In this document: one piece after another, positions 63,418 to 64,000 of the stretch
Layout of the letters: every line of letters begins with the position of its first letter
Position numbering within the stretch: the first letter of the stretch is position 1
Assembly (NCBI GenBank): GCA_022432975.1
Contig: CM039505.1
Coordinates: 50,179,897 to 50,243,896 of the forward strand
Direction: 5' to 3'
Source: Begonia masoniana
Lineage: Eukaryota > Streptophyta > Magnoliopsida > Cucurbitales > Begoniaceae
DNA length: 64,000 bases
Notes under the pieces: model-generated
Told to the model about the DNA's origin: nothing
The model's input: only the letters and a program-made list of their open reading frames with translations
Database searches by the model: none
Made by a program: the position numbers and the translations under genes

Positions 63418-64000
63418 TACATAACGTATTAGCGTACGGATGCATGGATTACTATATTTCATTTTGTAAGTTTTACTCTTTATAATCCTAAAATTTTTAT
63501 TTTTATTTTATTCTCGATGTTTAAAGTTTAACAATTTTAGTATTTGATCACTTACAAGTCTAGACTTTATGATAGCTTATATACAACTATTATTAAATAC
63601 ACGAACTAACGTATAATTGTTAAATTATATCCAACATGAACATGCATATCTATGTTTATGTGATAGTGCTTTTGTTATTCATTCATGACATGTAATACAT
63701 GAATGGTTTGTGTGCATGGTTATATCACTATATTGTGTAGTTGCGTGTGCTTGTTTTATTATGAGAAAACCCATTAATTAATTTGATTGAGTATACGAAC
63801 TAAAAACAGATGTTAGGATGTTTAAAGTTTTAAAATATTATATGGAAGGGATTGAATTCAACTCTCTAATCCAATTAATTGACTAATTGCATTGACTTTC
63901 GTGTCAAAGAATTAACGGATTTAGATGAAAATATTTTATTACAATAATCAAACGTAAACACGAGAAAAAAAAAAAAGAAGAACGAATGTAGGAATGTACG
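63226..64000. other. VQ 3' region and (TA)n microsatellite
   Basis: Downstream of the VQ gene. Contains a ~56-bp (TA)n run at about 63358-63413 and AT-rich spacer to the window end. No further gene. Confidence 0.6.

Overview
This window is plant nuclear DNA, almost certainly from a eudicot and perhaps a rosid. The genes are intron-rich with GT-AG junctions, spacers are AT-rich, and plant-only families are present (a CLE peptide, a CDPK-related kinase, a TGA bZIP factor, a VQ protein). Plant mobile DNA (Ty3/gypsy, Ty1/copia, Cassandra, MULE, hAT, TRIM) fills much of the rest. I cannot fix the species from sequence alone. All gene models were spliced by hand from the raw sequence; there is no transcript evidence.

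Seven cellular genes are supported: CPN10 co-chaperonin (minus, 7158-8915), a CLE signalling peptide (plus, 12516-12782), a CDPK-related kinase (plus, 24426-27996), a DUSP12/YVH1-type phosphatase (plus, 29341-38458), an F-box protein (minus, 39869-41851), a TGA2.1-like bZIP factor (minus, 44670-49339) and a SIB1-like VQ protein (plus, 62809-63225). They are independent transcription units. CLE, CRK, TGA and VQ proteins all belong to plant signalling and defence families, but nothing shows that they work together.

Mobile DNA, left to right. 1-6950 is a scrambled minus-strand Ty3/gypsy block with three copies of an LTR/pol-3' unit that carries a 5S-rRNA-like stretch, fused to a second decayed gypsy element. 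10510-11420 is a hAT-type non-autonomous element. 11514-12014 is a perfect (TC)n tract. 13461-14107 is a MULE-type MITE sitting inside an older MITE. 17058-21257 is a TIR element split by a 2.7-kb solo LTR. 29855-35773 is a decayed copia element in the first coding intron of the phosphatase. 43109-43452 is a Cassandra solo LTR. 51550-58387 is a second Cassandra solo LTR split by two other solo LTRs, one of which is itself split by a third. 58674-60073 is a young Pack-MULE carrying pieces of two genes. 61534-61858 is a TRIM.

Most interesting: (i) the Pack-MULE, in which a plastid RPL19 fragment was inserted into an already captured membrane-protein gene fragment between 18-bp direct repeats; (ii) seven TGACGTCA palindromes in a solo LTR about 2.8 kb upstream of a gene encoding a TGA-type (TGACG-binding) bZIP factor; (iii) the nested LTR stack, in which every layer is dated by its own 5-bp target duplication; (iv) 5S-rRNA-like sequence inside the 3' end of a gypsy pol reading frame.
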